Made by a program: the position numbers and the translations under genes
Source of the DNA: Planctomycetaceae bacterium
Lineage (GTDB): Bacteria; Planctomycetota; Phycisphaerae; Phycisphaerales; SM1A02
Assembly: GCA_002684855.1 (NCBI GenBank)
Contig: NYWD01000038.1
Coordinates: 1 to 64,000 of the forward strand
DNA: 64,000 bases
Direction: 5' to 3'
The notes under the pieces: generated by a model
Told to the model about the DNA's origin: nothing
Seen by the model: the letters and a program-made list of their open reading frames with translations, nothing else
The model's database searches: none
In this document: piece by piece, positions 22,567 to 31,146 of the stretch
Layout: the number at the start of each line of letters is the position of its first letter
Numbering within the stretch: the first letter of the stretch is position 1

Positions 22567-24566
22567 GCTGGCTGACCCCGCTGTTCGGCGGCATCGTGCT
22601 CGCGTCGGTGATTCCGCCGCTGGTGGCCCTCTACTTCCTGCGTCTGCGGCGCACGCGGCGGTCGATTCCGAGCACCCTGCTCTGGAAGCGATCGGTGGAG
22701 GATCTGCGGGCGAACGCCCCCTTCCAGCGTCTCCGGCCGACGCTGCTCCTCTTCCTGCAACTCCTGTTTCTCGGGCTCCTGGGCATCGCCCTGATGCAGC
22801 CCCGTTTCGACGCGGGCGAGCGTCGCGACGGCCGGACGGTGATCGTGGTCGACAACTCCTCGTCGATGAACATCATGGATGGGGACGACTCCGGGGAGAC
22901 CTCGAGGCTGGAGCTCGCGAAGGCCTCCGCCATCGAGCGGATCGAGGCGTTGCACGGCGGAGGTCTCTTCAGCGGGGATGCCGCGGAGATCATGGTCGTC
23001 GCCTTCAACGACGAGGCGGAGATCCGGACGCCGTTCACGGACTCGCGACAGACCGCGATCGAAGCGGTCCGGGGGATCGCGGCGACCGACGGGGCGAGCC
23101 GGTTGGGTGGAGCGCTCCAGCTGGCCCGCGCCTACCTCACGGTGATCGACCCCGACGCCCAGGTCGGTCCGGTGGCCGCGCCGGCGGTGGTGGAGCTGTG
23201 GTCCGACGGGCGGATCGACGATCTCGACGAACAGGTGCTTCGCGACGGCGAGCGACTGGAGTATCACCGGGTCGGTTCCGTCGACGCCGGCAACATCGGG
23301 ATCGCGTCGATCGCCGCGCAGCGTCCCTACGACGCGCCCGGGAAGATCCAGGTGTTCATCGCGGTCGAGAACCCCACCTCGGAGACGCGCGTCACGGATC
23401 TGCAGCTGAGCGTCAACGGCGTCGTCCGGGCGATCACCCCCGTTCCGATCGAGATCGGGCCGGAAACCGTCGAGCCGGGTCTCGGCGTGATTCCCGGCCG
23501 GAAGCAGTTCGCCTTCGCACCGTTCGAACAGGAACGCGGTGCGGTGATCGAGGTGCTGCTCCTGAACGAGGACTCGCAGCCGACCGACGACGTCGCGATG
23601 CTCGTGGTGCCACCCGCACGCCGTCTGAAGGTCGCGTTGGTGGATGCGGATTCCTTCGTCCTCCAGTCGATCCTCGAGGGCATGGCCCTCGAATCGCTCG
23701 ATCTCCTCACGCTCGACGGATACGCGGCGCTCGCAGAATCGGGCGGTCTCGACGACTACGACGTGATCGTGCTCGACGACGCCGCCGTCGAGACGCTTCC
23801 GCCCGGGCGGTACCTTTCATTCGGCCGGACGCCTCCGATCGAGGGCCTGACCGAATTCGGGGATCCGGCGACCGGGGTCGTGGTGCGTCGAAGCGCGGAG
23901 GACCACCCGGTCCTGCGCTACGTGAATCTCGACGAACTCTTCGTCTCGTCGATGCGGAAGATCACGATGGGAACCGGCGTCGATTCGCTCATCGAGTCGG
24001 GAGACGGCCCGATGGTGGTCTCGGTGGATCGGGGACCCATCCAGCTGATTCACGCGACCTTCGACCCGCTGGATTCCAACTGGCCCTACCTCCGGTCCTT
24101 CGTCAACTTCGTCCCGAACGCCGTCGAGCACCTCGGTGGTCTCGGGGATGCGCTGGCGACCGTCGGCGTGGCGCCGGGGACGCCGCTGACGTCGAGGCTT
24201 CCGGCCCAGGCCGTCGGCTTGAGCGTGAGGCGACCGGACGGGTCGGAGGTCGCCGTGGAGTCGGCCGACCCCACCACGTTCGCGTGGGGACCGGTGCGCC
24301 GCGCCGGACTCTACGAACTGTCCTGGATGGAGCCCGGCGACGACACGCCGAGGCGACGGACCTTCGCGGTCAATCAACTCGACCCCACCGAACGGCGGGT
24401 CGCGGCGGCGGAGTCGATCGAGCTCAGTCTCGATCGCATCAAGGGCGAGGCGGCGGCCGCGGGCGGGACGCGATGGCAGGATTTCTGGCCCTGGCTCCTC
24501 GGAATCTCGCTGGCGCTCATGGTGCTCGAGTGGTGGATCTGGCAGCGTCAGTCCGCGTCCGGTTGA
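22563..24566 (+). CDS. BatA-like/VWA domain membrane protein
   Basis: N-terminal ALYFLRLRRTRRSIPSTLLWKRSVEDL (BatA), VIVVDNSSSMN VWA motif, C-terminal TM. Confidence 0.9.
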   Translation: MSWLTPLFGGIVLASVIPPLVALYFLRLRRTRRSIPSTLLWKRSVEDLRANAPFQRLRPTLLLFLQLLFLGLLGIALMQPRFDAGERRDGRTVIVVDNSSSMNIMDGDDSGETSRLELAKASAIERIEALHGGGLFSGDAAEIMVVAFNDEAEIRTPFTDSRQTAIEAVRGIAATDGASRLGGALQLARAYLTVIDPDAQVGPVAAPAVVELWSDGRIDDLDEQVLRDGERLEYHRVGSVDAGNIGIASIAAQRPYDAPGKIQVFIAVENPTSETRVTDLQLSVNGVVRAITPVPIEIGPETVEPGLGVIPGRKQFAFAPFEQERGAVIEVLLLNEDSQPTDDVAMLVVPPARRLKVALVDADSFVLQSILEGMALESLDLLTLDGYAALAESGGLDDYDVIVLDDAAVETLPPGRYLSFGRTPPIEGLTEFGDPATGVVVRRSAEDHPVLRYVNLDELFVSSMRKITMGTGVDSLIESGDGPMVVSVDRGPIQLIHATFDPLDSNWPYLRSFVNFVPNAVEHLGGLGDALATVGVAPGTPLTSRLPAQAVGLSVRRPDGSEVAVESADPTTFAWGPVRRAGLYELSWMEPGDDTPRRRTFAVNQLDPTERRVAAAESIELSLDRIKGEAAAAGGTRWQDFWPWLLGISLALMVLEWWIWQRQSASG

Positions 24567-24590
24567 CCAGATCCGGAAGGGAGGCGGGAC

Positions 24591-25259
24591 TCAGGCGTCG
24601 CTGCGAAGCGACTCGAGAAGGTCGTCGTCGATGCCGAGGAACTCGCGCATGTGGCGGTCGTAGGCCTCCTGGTCCTCTTCGCGACTGAAGTCGAGCCGGA
24701 GTTCGTTGATGACCTTGGTGCCCTGGCCGATCCAGTCGTTCCAGGTCTCGGCCGAGATGTTCTCGCCGATCCAGCCGCCCACCGGCCCCTTGAAGGGCGG
24801 TGCCTTCATCGCGGTCCCCAGCTTGCCGGTCCGGCGGCAGGTGAACGTCCCCGCCTCGGCCGCTTCCCGGGCGGCGGCCTTGGCCGCGTCGGAGGCTTCG
24901 GGCGCGGTCCGTCCGATCGACTCCAGCGCCGTGACGATGGCGTCTCGGACCATCAGGTCACCCTTGGCGACGGCTTTCTCATGCCCCTGCTCGAGATGCT
25001 GAACCGCCTTGTCCTCGAGTCCCGCGGCGATCATCGCCTCGCCGGCGAGCTGCCAGGCCTTGCTCATGTCCGGGTTCAGGACCGTGACCCGTTCGAAGCT
25101 GGAGGCCGCCTCGGCGGCTCGGTTCGCCTTCAGGTAGGCGTTGCCGAGCGAGAAGAACGCCATCTCGTTGTCGGGATCCGCGGTCGTCATGTTCTCGAAC
25201 TGGGCGATGCGTTCGAGGAGTTTCGGGTCATCCGCAGAGGGGGGGGGCTGGTTGCTCAT
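24591..25259 (-). CDS. TPR-like protein with C-terminal Fe(2+)-trafficking (YggX) domain
   Basis: N-terminal TPR (NEMAFFSLGNAYLKANRAAEAASSFERV); C-terminal GPVGGWIGENISAETWNDWIGQGTKVINELRLDFSREEDQEAYDRHMREFLG resembles YggX. Confidence 0.8.
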   Translation of the reverse strand: MSNQPPPSADDPKLLERIAQFENMTTADPDNEMAFFSLGNAYLKANRAAEAASSFERVTVLNPDMSKAWQLAGEAMIAAGLEDKAVQHLEQGHEKAVAKGDLMVRDAIVTALESIGRTAPEASDAAKAAAREAAEAGTFTCRRTGKLGTAMKAPPFKGPVGGWIGENISAETWNDWIGQGTKVINELRLDFSREEDQEAYDRHMREFLGIDDDLLESLRSDA

Positions 25260-25528
25260 GGCGGGGATGCTACCCCAGCGGGAGTCCTCGCGGCGGAGGG
25301 ATTCGAGGCTTTCACCGCCGCCGCCCGGATCGCGAGGTCGTTCAAGATCCTGCGAACACCGTCCGACCGTTCTGTCCGTGATCGACGCGGACCCTCGGAT
25401 CCAGCGAGGATCGAGCCTCCGATCCTTTCACGGGGTGAACGCCCGGCCGTCCCGGCTCCGAGCCGCCGGGGGCCTCCGTCGAGGACTGGCCTGAACGGAC
25501 CCGGATCGGGGTGCGCCGACCGGCATGC

Positions 25529-26092
25529 CTACCTCGAGGGGACCAGGATCTGCAGCATGGTCCGCGTGGTTTCAAGCATGGACAGGTCGGGTTGGAGCCC
25601 GGAGAGGGCGTCGAGAAAGAGCTTCGCCTCGTGATTCAGATCGATCCCGTCCGCGGCACTCACGACGTCGCCCACGGTGAGCTCGCCGATCTGGATCTTC
25701 CCGTGCGTGTCGATGAGCCGGTCGATCCACGCCAGCACGCCCAGGCGTCTCGGCGTTCCTGCGACGAGCATTCGCCATCGGCGGCACCAGTCCTCGACGA
25801 GGACATCCCGGCGTGATTCCGCCTGCTGGCGATAGATCTGCAGCGGACTTCGACCGGAAAGCGCCTGCTCGGCATCGATGGCACGGATACGGAGATAGCG
25901 GCCGATCCGCACGCCGGGAAGCACGCCCTGTTTGCGGTGTCGCTCCAGCGTCCTGCGTGAGACGCCGAATCGACACGCTGCATCGTCGAGGGTGATCCAC
26001 TCGTCTGGCGATTCCGCACTGCTGGTCAAGGTGTTCTTCCGTCCGGCTGCTGCACCTGTGAATCCCGCGCTTTCTGGGCGTTGACATCGCAA
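25529..26092 (-). CDS. MerR/excisionase-like helix-turn-helix protein
   Basis: EWITLDDAACRFGVSRRTLERHRKQGVLPGVRIGRYLRIRAIDAEQAL. Start uncertain (a later TTG is possible). Confidence 0.65.
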   Translation of the reverse strand: MRCQRPESAGFTGAAAGRKNTLTSSAESPDEWITLDDAACRFGVSRRTLERHRKQGVLPGVRIGRYLRIRAIDAEQALSGRSPLQIYRQQAESRRDVLVEDWCRRWRMLVAGTPRRLGVLAWIDRLIDTHGKIQIGELTVGDVVSAADGIDLNHEAKLFLDALSGLQPDLSMLETTRTMLQILVPSR

Positions 26093-26205
26093 GGGAGCGC
26101 GGCTGCGTTCTCATGCGTAGAAATGGCGGATCGTGATGGCGAATTCTCGATTTACGCGAAAAACATCCCGCGGCAATTGGAGCTTCGGCGACGAGAGACA
26201 CGAGA

Positions 26206-26240
26206 AAACCACCCCGACCGGAAAAGGGCCGGGGTGGTTT
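26206..26240 (-). terminator. Rho-independent-like terminator for the 26289-27875 minus-strand operon
   Basis: aaaccaccccgacc ... ggccggggtggttt inverted repeat (one mismatch); on the minus strand followed by TTTTCTC. Confidence 0.8.
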
Positions 26241-26288
26241 CAAAGGTTGACTGGTGGGGTCGAGACCACCCGATGCGATGCATCGCGA

Positions 26289-26612
26289 TCAGCGTCTCGG
26301 GCGTTTCGCGGGTGGCTTGAAATATCGAACCGGGATCAGGAGGTCGAGTGGAATCGGTGCCGATGCCCACTTCGGTTCCACTCCCGGGCCCTTCACCAGC
26401 GGCATGCGTCCACCGGTCGATCCCGAGGCATCGATCAGCCCGCCCTGGCCGGTGTGGAAATACCGGATCAGGTCCTTTTTCCGTCGTTCATGGGCGGCAT
26501 CCGCCGGGTCGGGCAGTGTGATTCCGACGAAAAGCAGCGTCAGGAGCATCGTCACCGGTGGAAGGAACGGGGGTCGCGGTCGACCGAATGAGCGTGAACG
26601 AAGGTTGGTCAT
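26289..26612 (-). CDS. small predicted secreted protein of unknown function
   Basis: 107 aa; hydrophobic segment PPFLPPVTMLLTLLFVGITLPDPADA followed by charged AHERRKKD; 15 nt downstream of the regulator stop. Confidence 0.55.
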   Translation of the reverse strand: MTNLRSRSFGRPRPPFLPPVTMLLTLLFVGITLPDPADAAHERRKKDLIRYFHTGQGGLIDASGSTGGRMPLVKGPGVEPKWASAPIPLDLLIPVRYFKPPAKRPRR

Positions 26613-26627
26613 CGAGATCTCCTTTCC

Positions 26628-27875
26628 TCAGTTCGTGGCGTCGAAGATGTGAGCGGCATCGAGAATCCGCCAGCCGACTTCCCGGAAGCCGGGAAAACGG
26701 CCCATCGTTCCACTGATGGTGCGGATCTCCTCCTCATCGAGGTACCAGTCCGGTTGCATGCCGGTGAGGTCCGCGATGCGCTGGCGGCGGAAGTTCTCGA
26801 GGGTGAATGCACGTTCCCGGAGCGCCCAGTTCCCGAGCACGTTCGCGATCTCGGTGGCCTTGTTGGTGAGAATCGCCATCGGTCGATGCAGCGTCGCCTG
26901 ATCGAGGTGGCGAAGGGCGATGTTGCAACCGAAGATCGACCACCATCCCCAGGATTCGAGGAGGTCACCCGGAAGCGACGCCGTCTCCGGATCGACCACG
27001 TCCTCGATTCCGGCGAGGATCCGATCGATCGCCTCCCGGGGTTCGATCGCCCCGGTCGCCACCTCGACCTCCAGCAACGCGCCTCGCGCGGTGTTCGCCA
27101 CGCCTTCATACGCGGGACTGGGGTGGTCCCTGGCAAGCTCCAGATGAAGTTCGACGGCGCGATGAAGATGTTCCTCGGCCTCTCGGGCGATTCCCGAAGG
27201 TTCGGTCCGTTCGTCGTCGAGCCGCCGTCGAGCCACGTTCCCCCTGACGTAATGCGCCAGCGCGAGCGCGACCCGCGTGGCCTCGCCCTGAGGCCCGGTT
27301 CGGTCGAGCCGCTCGATCAGATCCCTCGCGACTGTCCTCGCTTCGAGCAGATGCCAGAGCGTGTAGTGGGCGTTGGCGAGATTCGCCTGCAGCATCGACT
27401 GGACGTCGGTGTCCCTGCAACCCATGGAAAGGCCTTCCTGGCAGGACTCGAGCGCCCGGGGATATCGCCCGAGACCGTCCCAGGCGCCGACCTCCCGATT
27501 GCAGGTGATGGCGTGTTCCCGCGGTGTCGTCGCGACCAGACGCATCCGGCGTGCGATCTGGAGCATGTCCTGGTAGCGGCCCGCCTCGTGGGCCTTGAGC
27601 GAGGCGATCCCGAGTTCACGAAACGGACAGGTCTCGATTCGACTCGCGGCATCGTGATCGCTCCACACGCTTTCGGCGACATCACCGACGTTCCAGTCGA
27701 GGGCGTCCGCAAGCCCGACGAGGAGGTCCAGCTTGGGGTTGCCGCTTTCGGGAACGATCTTCGAGGGATCTCGGCCAAGGACCCTCGAGAGTTCGGTCCG
27801 CGACCACCCCCGATACATGCGTGCAAGATCGACGAATCGGCTGAGTTTCAGCCGCTGGGAGTCGGACTTCGCCAT
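26628..27875 (-). CDS. XRE-type HTH regulator with C-terminal TPR-like helical region
   Basis: MAKSDSQRLKLSRFVDLARMYRGWSRTELSRVLGRDPSKIV...LVGLADALDWNVGDVAESVW, then ~330 aa of TPR-like helices. Confidence 0.7.
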   Translation of the reverse strand: MAKSDSQRLKLSRFVDLARMYRGWSRTELSRVLGRDPSKIVPESGNPKLDLLVGLADALDWNVGDVAESVWSDHDAASRIETCPFRELGIASLKAHEAGRYQDMLQIARRMRLVATTPREHAITCNREVGAWDGLGRYPRALESCQEGLSMGCRDTDVQSMLQANLANAHYTLWHLLEARTVARDLIERLDRTGPQGEATRVALALAHYVRGNVARRRLDDERTEPSGIAREAEEHLHRAVELHLELARDHPSPAYEGVANTARGALLEVEVATGAIEPREAIDRILAGIEDVVDPETASLPGDLLESWGWWSIFGCNIALRHLDQATLHRPMAILTNKATEIANVLGNWALRERAFTLENFRRQRIADLTGMQPDWYLDEEEIRTISGTMGRFPGFREVGWRILDAAHIFDATN

Positions 27876-28102
27876 GTCTTCGATTTCCTTTCTCGTCTCA
27901 CGGCCCCTCGCCGGCGACGCAATCTCGCTCCGATCTGACGAACGGAGGCGACCTTGGTGGGAAGTGGACCTGGGGCGCGGGCCATTCGGACAATCGGGGA
28001 TTTTTCCGGATTTGAACGTTGCTCCGAGGGAGGGGGTTTCGGGCGGAGGCCCGGATGGATCCCGTCATTGCCCGGGACACGCCATCTGGCGACAATCCTG
28101 CC

Positions 28103-28876
28103 ATGCCCGATGCCACCTTCGAAATACCGGTCGAGGATCCGAAGACGGCGGTCGTGGCGGCGAAGTTCGCCGATCGGCTCGAGATCTGCCGGGCGCTCGA
28201 CCGCGACGGGCTCACGCCCTCGCCCACCCTGGTCGTACGGATCCGCGAGGCGATCGAGATCGCTGGAATTCCCGCGCCTCGTCTCGCCACTCTCTTCCAG
28301 GAACGACCGCCTCCGCCCGATCGGCGACGATGCGAGGCCGACATCTTCAGGATCGAGGCGGGATCGATGCGACGACTGGAGACGATCGTGCCGGAGTACG
28401 CCTCGCTCGGCGTCGAGACCGTCGTCGTCGGCTTCCTCGATTCGAAGGCGGAGATCGACTTCGAAGCCTGTGCCGAGGCGGTCGAGATCCATCGCACGCA
28501 TGGTCTCGAAACGGCCTTTCATCGTGCCTTCGACTTCACGCCCGATCCGGCGGAGGCGTTGTCCGGTCTCTCCCGCGCGGGGGTGTGCCGGACCTTGTCC
28601 GCGGGCGTGCGGGGATTCGAGATCGGGGGTGTTCCGGAAGCGATCCGGATCGAACGACTTCGCTCGCTCGCGGTGCTCGGTTGTTCCCTCGACCCGCCGG
28701 TCGAGGTGGTGCCCTGCGGCGGAATCCGGTCGCGCAACGCACGCGGCTTCCTCGAGGCCGCGGGGCACCTCCACGCCAGTTGCCGGGCCCCTGCGGAGCA
28801 GGGTCGCGAGGCGATGTTCGATCGCCGGGAAGCCGCCGGCCTTCGCGGGCTGGTCCACGGCGACGCCCGCGCCTGA
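28103..28876 (+). CDS. cutC: CutC-family protein
   Basis: RLEICRALDRDGLTPSPTLVVRIRE, LGVETVVVGFLDSKAEIDFEAC, AFHRAFDFTPDPAEALSGLSRAGVCRTLSAG; TIM-barrel CutC motifs, divergent. Confidence 0.65.
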   Translation: MPDATFEIPVEDPKTAVVAAKFADRLEICRALDRDGLTPSPTLVVRIREAIEIAGIPAPRLATLFQERPPPPDRRRCEADIFRIEAGSMRRLETIVPEYASLGVETVVVGFLDSKAEIDFEACAEAVEIHRTHGLETAFHRAFDFTPDPAEALSGLSRAGVCRTLSAGVRGFEIGGVPEAIRIERLRSLAVLGCSLDPPVEVVPCGGIRSRNARGFLEAAGHLHASCRAPAEQGREAMFDRREAAGLRGLVHGDARA

Positions 28877-28910
28877 CGATCGCCGCCGCGGTCCGCTACC
28901 CTTGCGTCGA

Positions 28911-29843
28911 ATGTCGGTCGTCGCCACCAACCTGTGCGGGATTCCACTGCGGAATCCCCTGATCGCCGCGGCCGGGACCGCGGGATACGGGGCCGAGATC
29001 GCCGACGTGGTCCCTGCGTCCCGGTTCGGCGCGATCACCACCAAGTCGATCACCCCCGAATCGAGGGCTGGGAATCCACCCTGGCGAGTCACCGATCTTC
29101 CGGCGGGGATGTTGAACGCGATCGGCCTCGCGAATCTCGGCCTCGATCGATTCGTCGACGAGGTCCTGCCCGGACTCGCGGATCTGGACACCGTGCTGAT
29201 CGGTTCGATCGCGGGTCACTGCATCGACGACTACGTCGAGGTCGCGACGGCGTTCGGCGATGACGCCGCGGCGTCGCTCCGGCTCGTGGAATTGAACGTC
29301 TCCTGCCCCAACACCGCGACCGGGCGGCTGCTCGGCTCGGATCCCGACGCCCTGGCCGCGCTCGTCGCCGCCGTTCGCGAGGCGCTCGGTGCCAAGCCGA
29401 TGCTGGTCAAGCTTTCGCCGGGCGACTCCGACGTCGCGGGACTCGCGATCGCCGCGGTCCGGGCCGGGGCCGACGGCCTGACCGTCGCGAACACCTATCC
29501 CGCGATGTCGATCGACCCGGAGACCCGTCGAAGCCGGATCGGACGTGCCGCAGGCGGGATGTCCGGTCCTGCGGTGCATCCGATCGCGGTGAAGCTGGTG
29601 CACGACGTCCGGGCGAGGCTCGCCGCCGAGGGGCTGCCGGTCCCGATCGTGGGAATCGGCGGGGTCCAATCGTGGTCGGACGCCGCGGAGTTCACGCTCG
29701 CGGGCGCGACCGCCGTCGGCATGGGGACCGGTCTCTTCGTCGACCCCGGAGCGCCGAGACGCGTCGTCCGCGGGCTCGAGAAGTGGGTGCTTCGGCAGGA
29801 CGCCGCGGGGATCGACGACCTGGTGGGCGGATTCGAGCCGTGA
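28911..29843 (+). CDS. pyrD: dihydroorotate dehydrogenase
   Basis: NPLIAAAGTAGYGAEIADVV, ITTKSITPESRAGNPPWRV, VELNVSCPNTATGR, VPIVGIGGVQSWSDAAEFTLAGATAVGMGT. Confidence 0.95.
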   Translation: MSVVATNLCGIPLRNPLIAAAGTAGYGAEIADVVPASRFGAITTKSITPESRAGNPPWRVTDLPAGMLNAIGLANLGLDRFVDEVLPGLADLDTVLIGSIAGHCIDDYVEVATAFGDDAAASLRLVELNVSCPNTATGRLLGSDPDALAALVAAVREALGAKPMLVKLSPGDSDVAGLAIAAVRAGADGLTVANTYPAMSIDPETRRSRIGRAAGGMSGPAVHPIAVKLVHDVRARLAAEGLPVPIVGIGGVQSWSDAAEFTLAGATAVGMGTGLFVDPGAPRRVVRGLEKWVLRQDAAGIDDLVGGFEP

Positions 29844-29856
29844 TCCGGAGGGCGGA

Positions 29857-30294
29857 ATGAATCCGAGGGACCGGACGCGATTCGACGTGCTGGTCGATGA
29901 AGTGGTCGAAGCGCTTCCCGATCCGATTCGTCGCCTGCTCGACGAGAAGCCGGTGTTCGTCGAGGACCGACCGAGTCCGGACGTGCTCGCGGAGTTCGGG
30001 CTCGATCCATCGGACGCCGACGAGATCTGCGGACTCCACACCGGACCGATGGCCACGGAGCGATCCGTCGAAGGACGTTCCGAGGGCGTGGAGGCGATTC
30101 ATCTCTATCGGTCGGGGATCGTCGCCTGCTCGGGAGGCTGGTCACCGTGGCGGGAACCCGACGAGGACGGCCAGATGATCGACGGTGGAGGGGTCGACCT
30201 CATCCGCGAGGAGATCCGGATCACCTTGCTGCACGAGATCGGTCACCACTTCGGGCTCGACGAGGACGATCTCGAGGCGCTTGGCTTCGCCTGA
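29857..30294 (+). CDS. minimal zincin-like metallopeptidase family protein
   Basis: LLHEIGHHFGLDEDDLEALG zinc motif (HEIGHH) in a 145-aa protein. Confidence 0.75.
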   Translation: MNPRDRTRFDVLVDEVVEALPDPIRRLLDEKPVFVEDRPSPDVLAEFGLDPSDADEICGLHTGPMATERSVEGRSEGVEAIHLYRSGIVACSGGWSPWREPDEDGQMIDGGGVDLIREEIRITLLHEIGHHFGLDEDDLEALGFA

Positions 30295-30330
30295 TCCGCG
30301 TTCCATCCCCGTCGGGTCGGGTGAGGGCGA

Positions 30331-31092
30331 TCAGACCCCTGCTTCCGCCGGCTCGAGGTAGAGGATCCGGTCGCAGTTGGGACACTGCTGGACCCCGGTG
30401 TCGCCGGCGTGGAGGTTCACCACGAGGTGGTAGGGGAGCGTGACGTGGCAGGCGCCGCATGTGTAGTCGCGATCCTTCTTGCTCAACTCGATCACCGGCG
30501 CAAGCGTCTCTCCTTCGGTGAGCTCCGCCACCTCCTCGAAGATCCTCAGGACCGCATCGGGCATCCGCCCGGCCGCGGTGCTCCGCTCGGATTCGAGCTC
30601 GCCGACCCGTTCCGAGACGGCGGCGGTGCACTCCGCCTGTTCGGTGCGGGCCGTCTCGCAGAGTCGGGACTGGTTGTCGACCGATTCCGACATCGTGGTC
30701 GCTTCGGTCTCCGCGGACTCGATCTTCTCCATCTCACCGAGCTGGGTCGTCTCGATCTCGTCACGGAGCGCCTCGAGGGACTTCATCTCGGCGAGGATCG
30801 CGCGGTACTGCTTGTCGTTGGTCGACGCGTTGAGCTCGCTTCGAAGCTTGTCGATGCGATCTTTGTAGTCGGTCGACTCGCCCTCGAGGTTCGCGACCTG
30901 CGCCTGAAGCTGGCGAAGCTGGGACGCCTTCTCCTCATGTTCCGCCTTGAGGCGTTGGAGTTTCCGCGTCCGGGCGTCGAGCAGGTCGGTCGCGTTCTCC
31001 ACCCGTGTCCGCAGGCCACGCAGCTGACTGTCCACCTGGTACAACGACATGAGATCTTCGGTAAGGGTCATCCCGGAGATGGTATCACCCAT
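30331..31092 (-). CDS. coiled-coil protein with C4-type zinc ribbon
   Basis: Long coiled coil, then CGACHVTLPYHLVVNLHAGDTGVQQCPNCDRILY. Confidence 0.85.
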   Translation of the reverse strand: MGDTISGMTLTEDLMSLYQVDSQLRGLRTRVENATDLLDARTRKLQRLKAEHEEKASQLRQLQAQVANLEGESTDYKDRIDKLRSELNASTNDKQYRAILAEMKSLEALRDEIETTQLGEMEKIESAETEATTMSESVDNQSRLCETARTEQAECTAAVSERVGELESERSTAAGRMPDAVLRIFEEVAELTEGETLAPVIELSKKDRDYTCGACHVTLPYHLVVNLHAGDTGVQQCPNCDRILYLEPAEAGV

Positions 31093-31146
31093 CGCCTCGT
31101 CATTCCGGGTTTTTTCGGGTGGTGGGAAACCGGTCTCTCGACGGTC

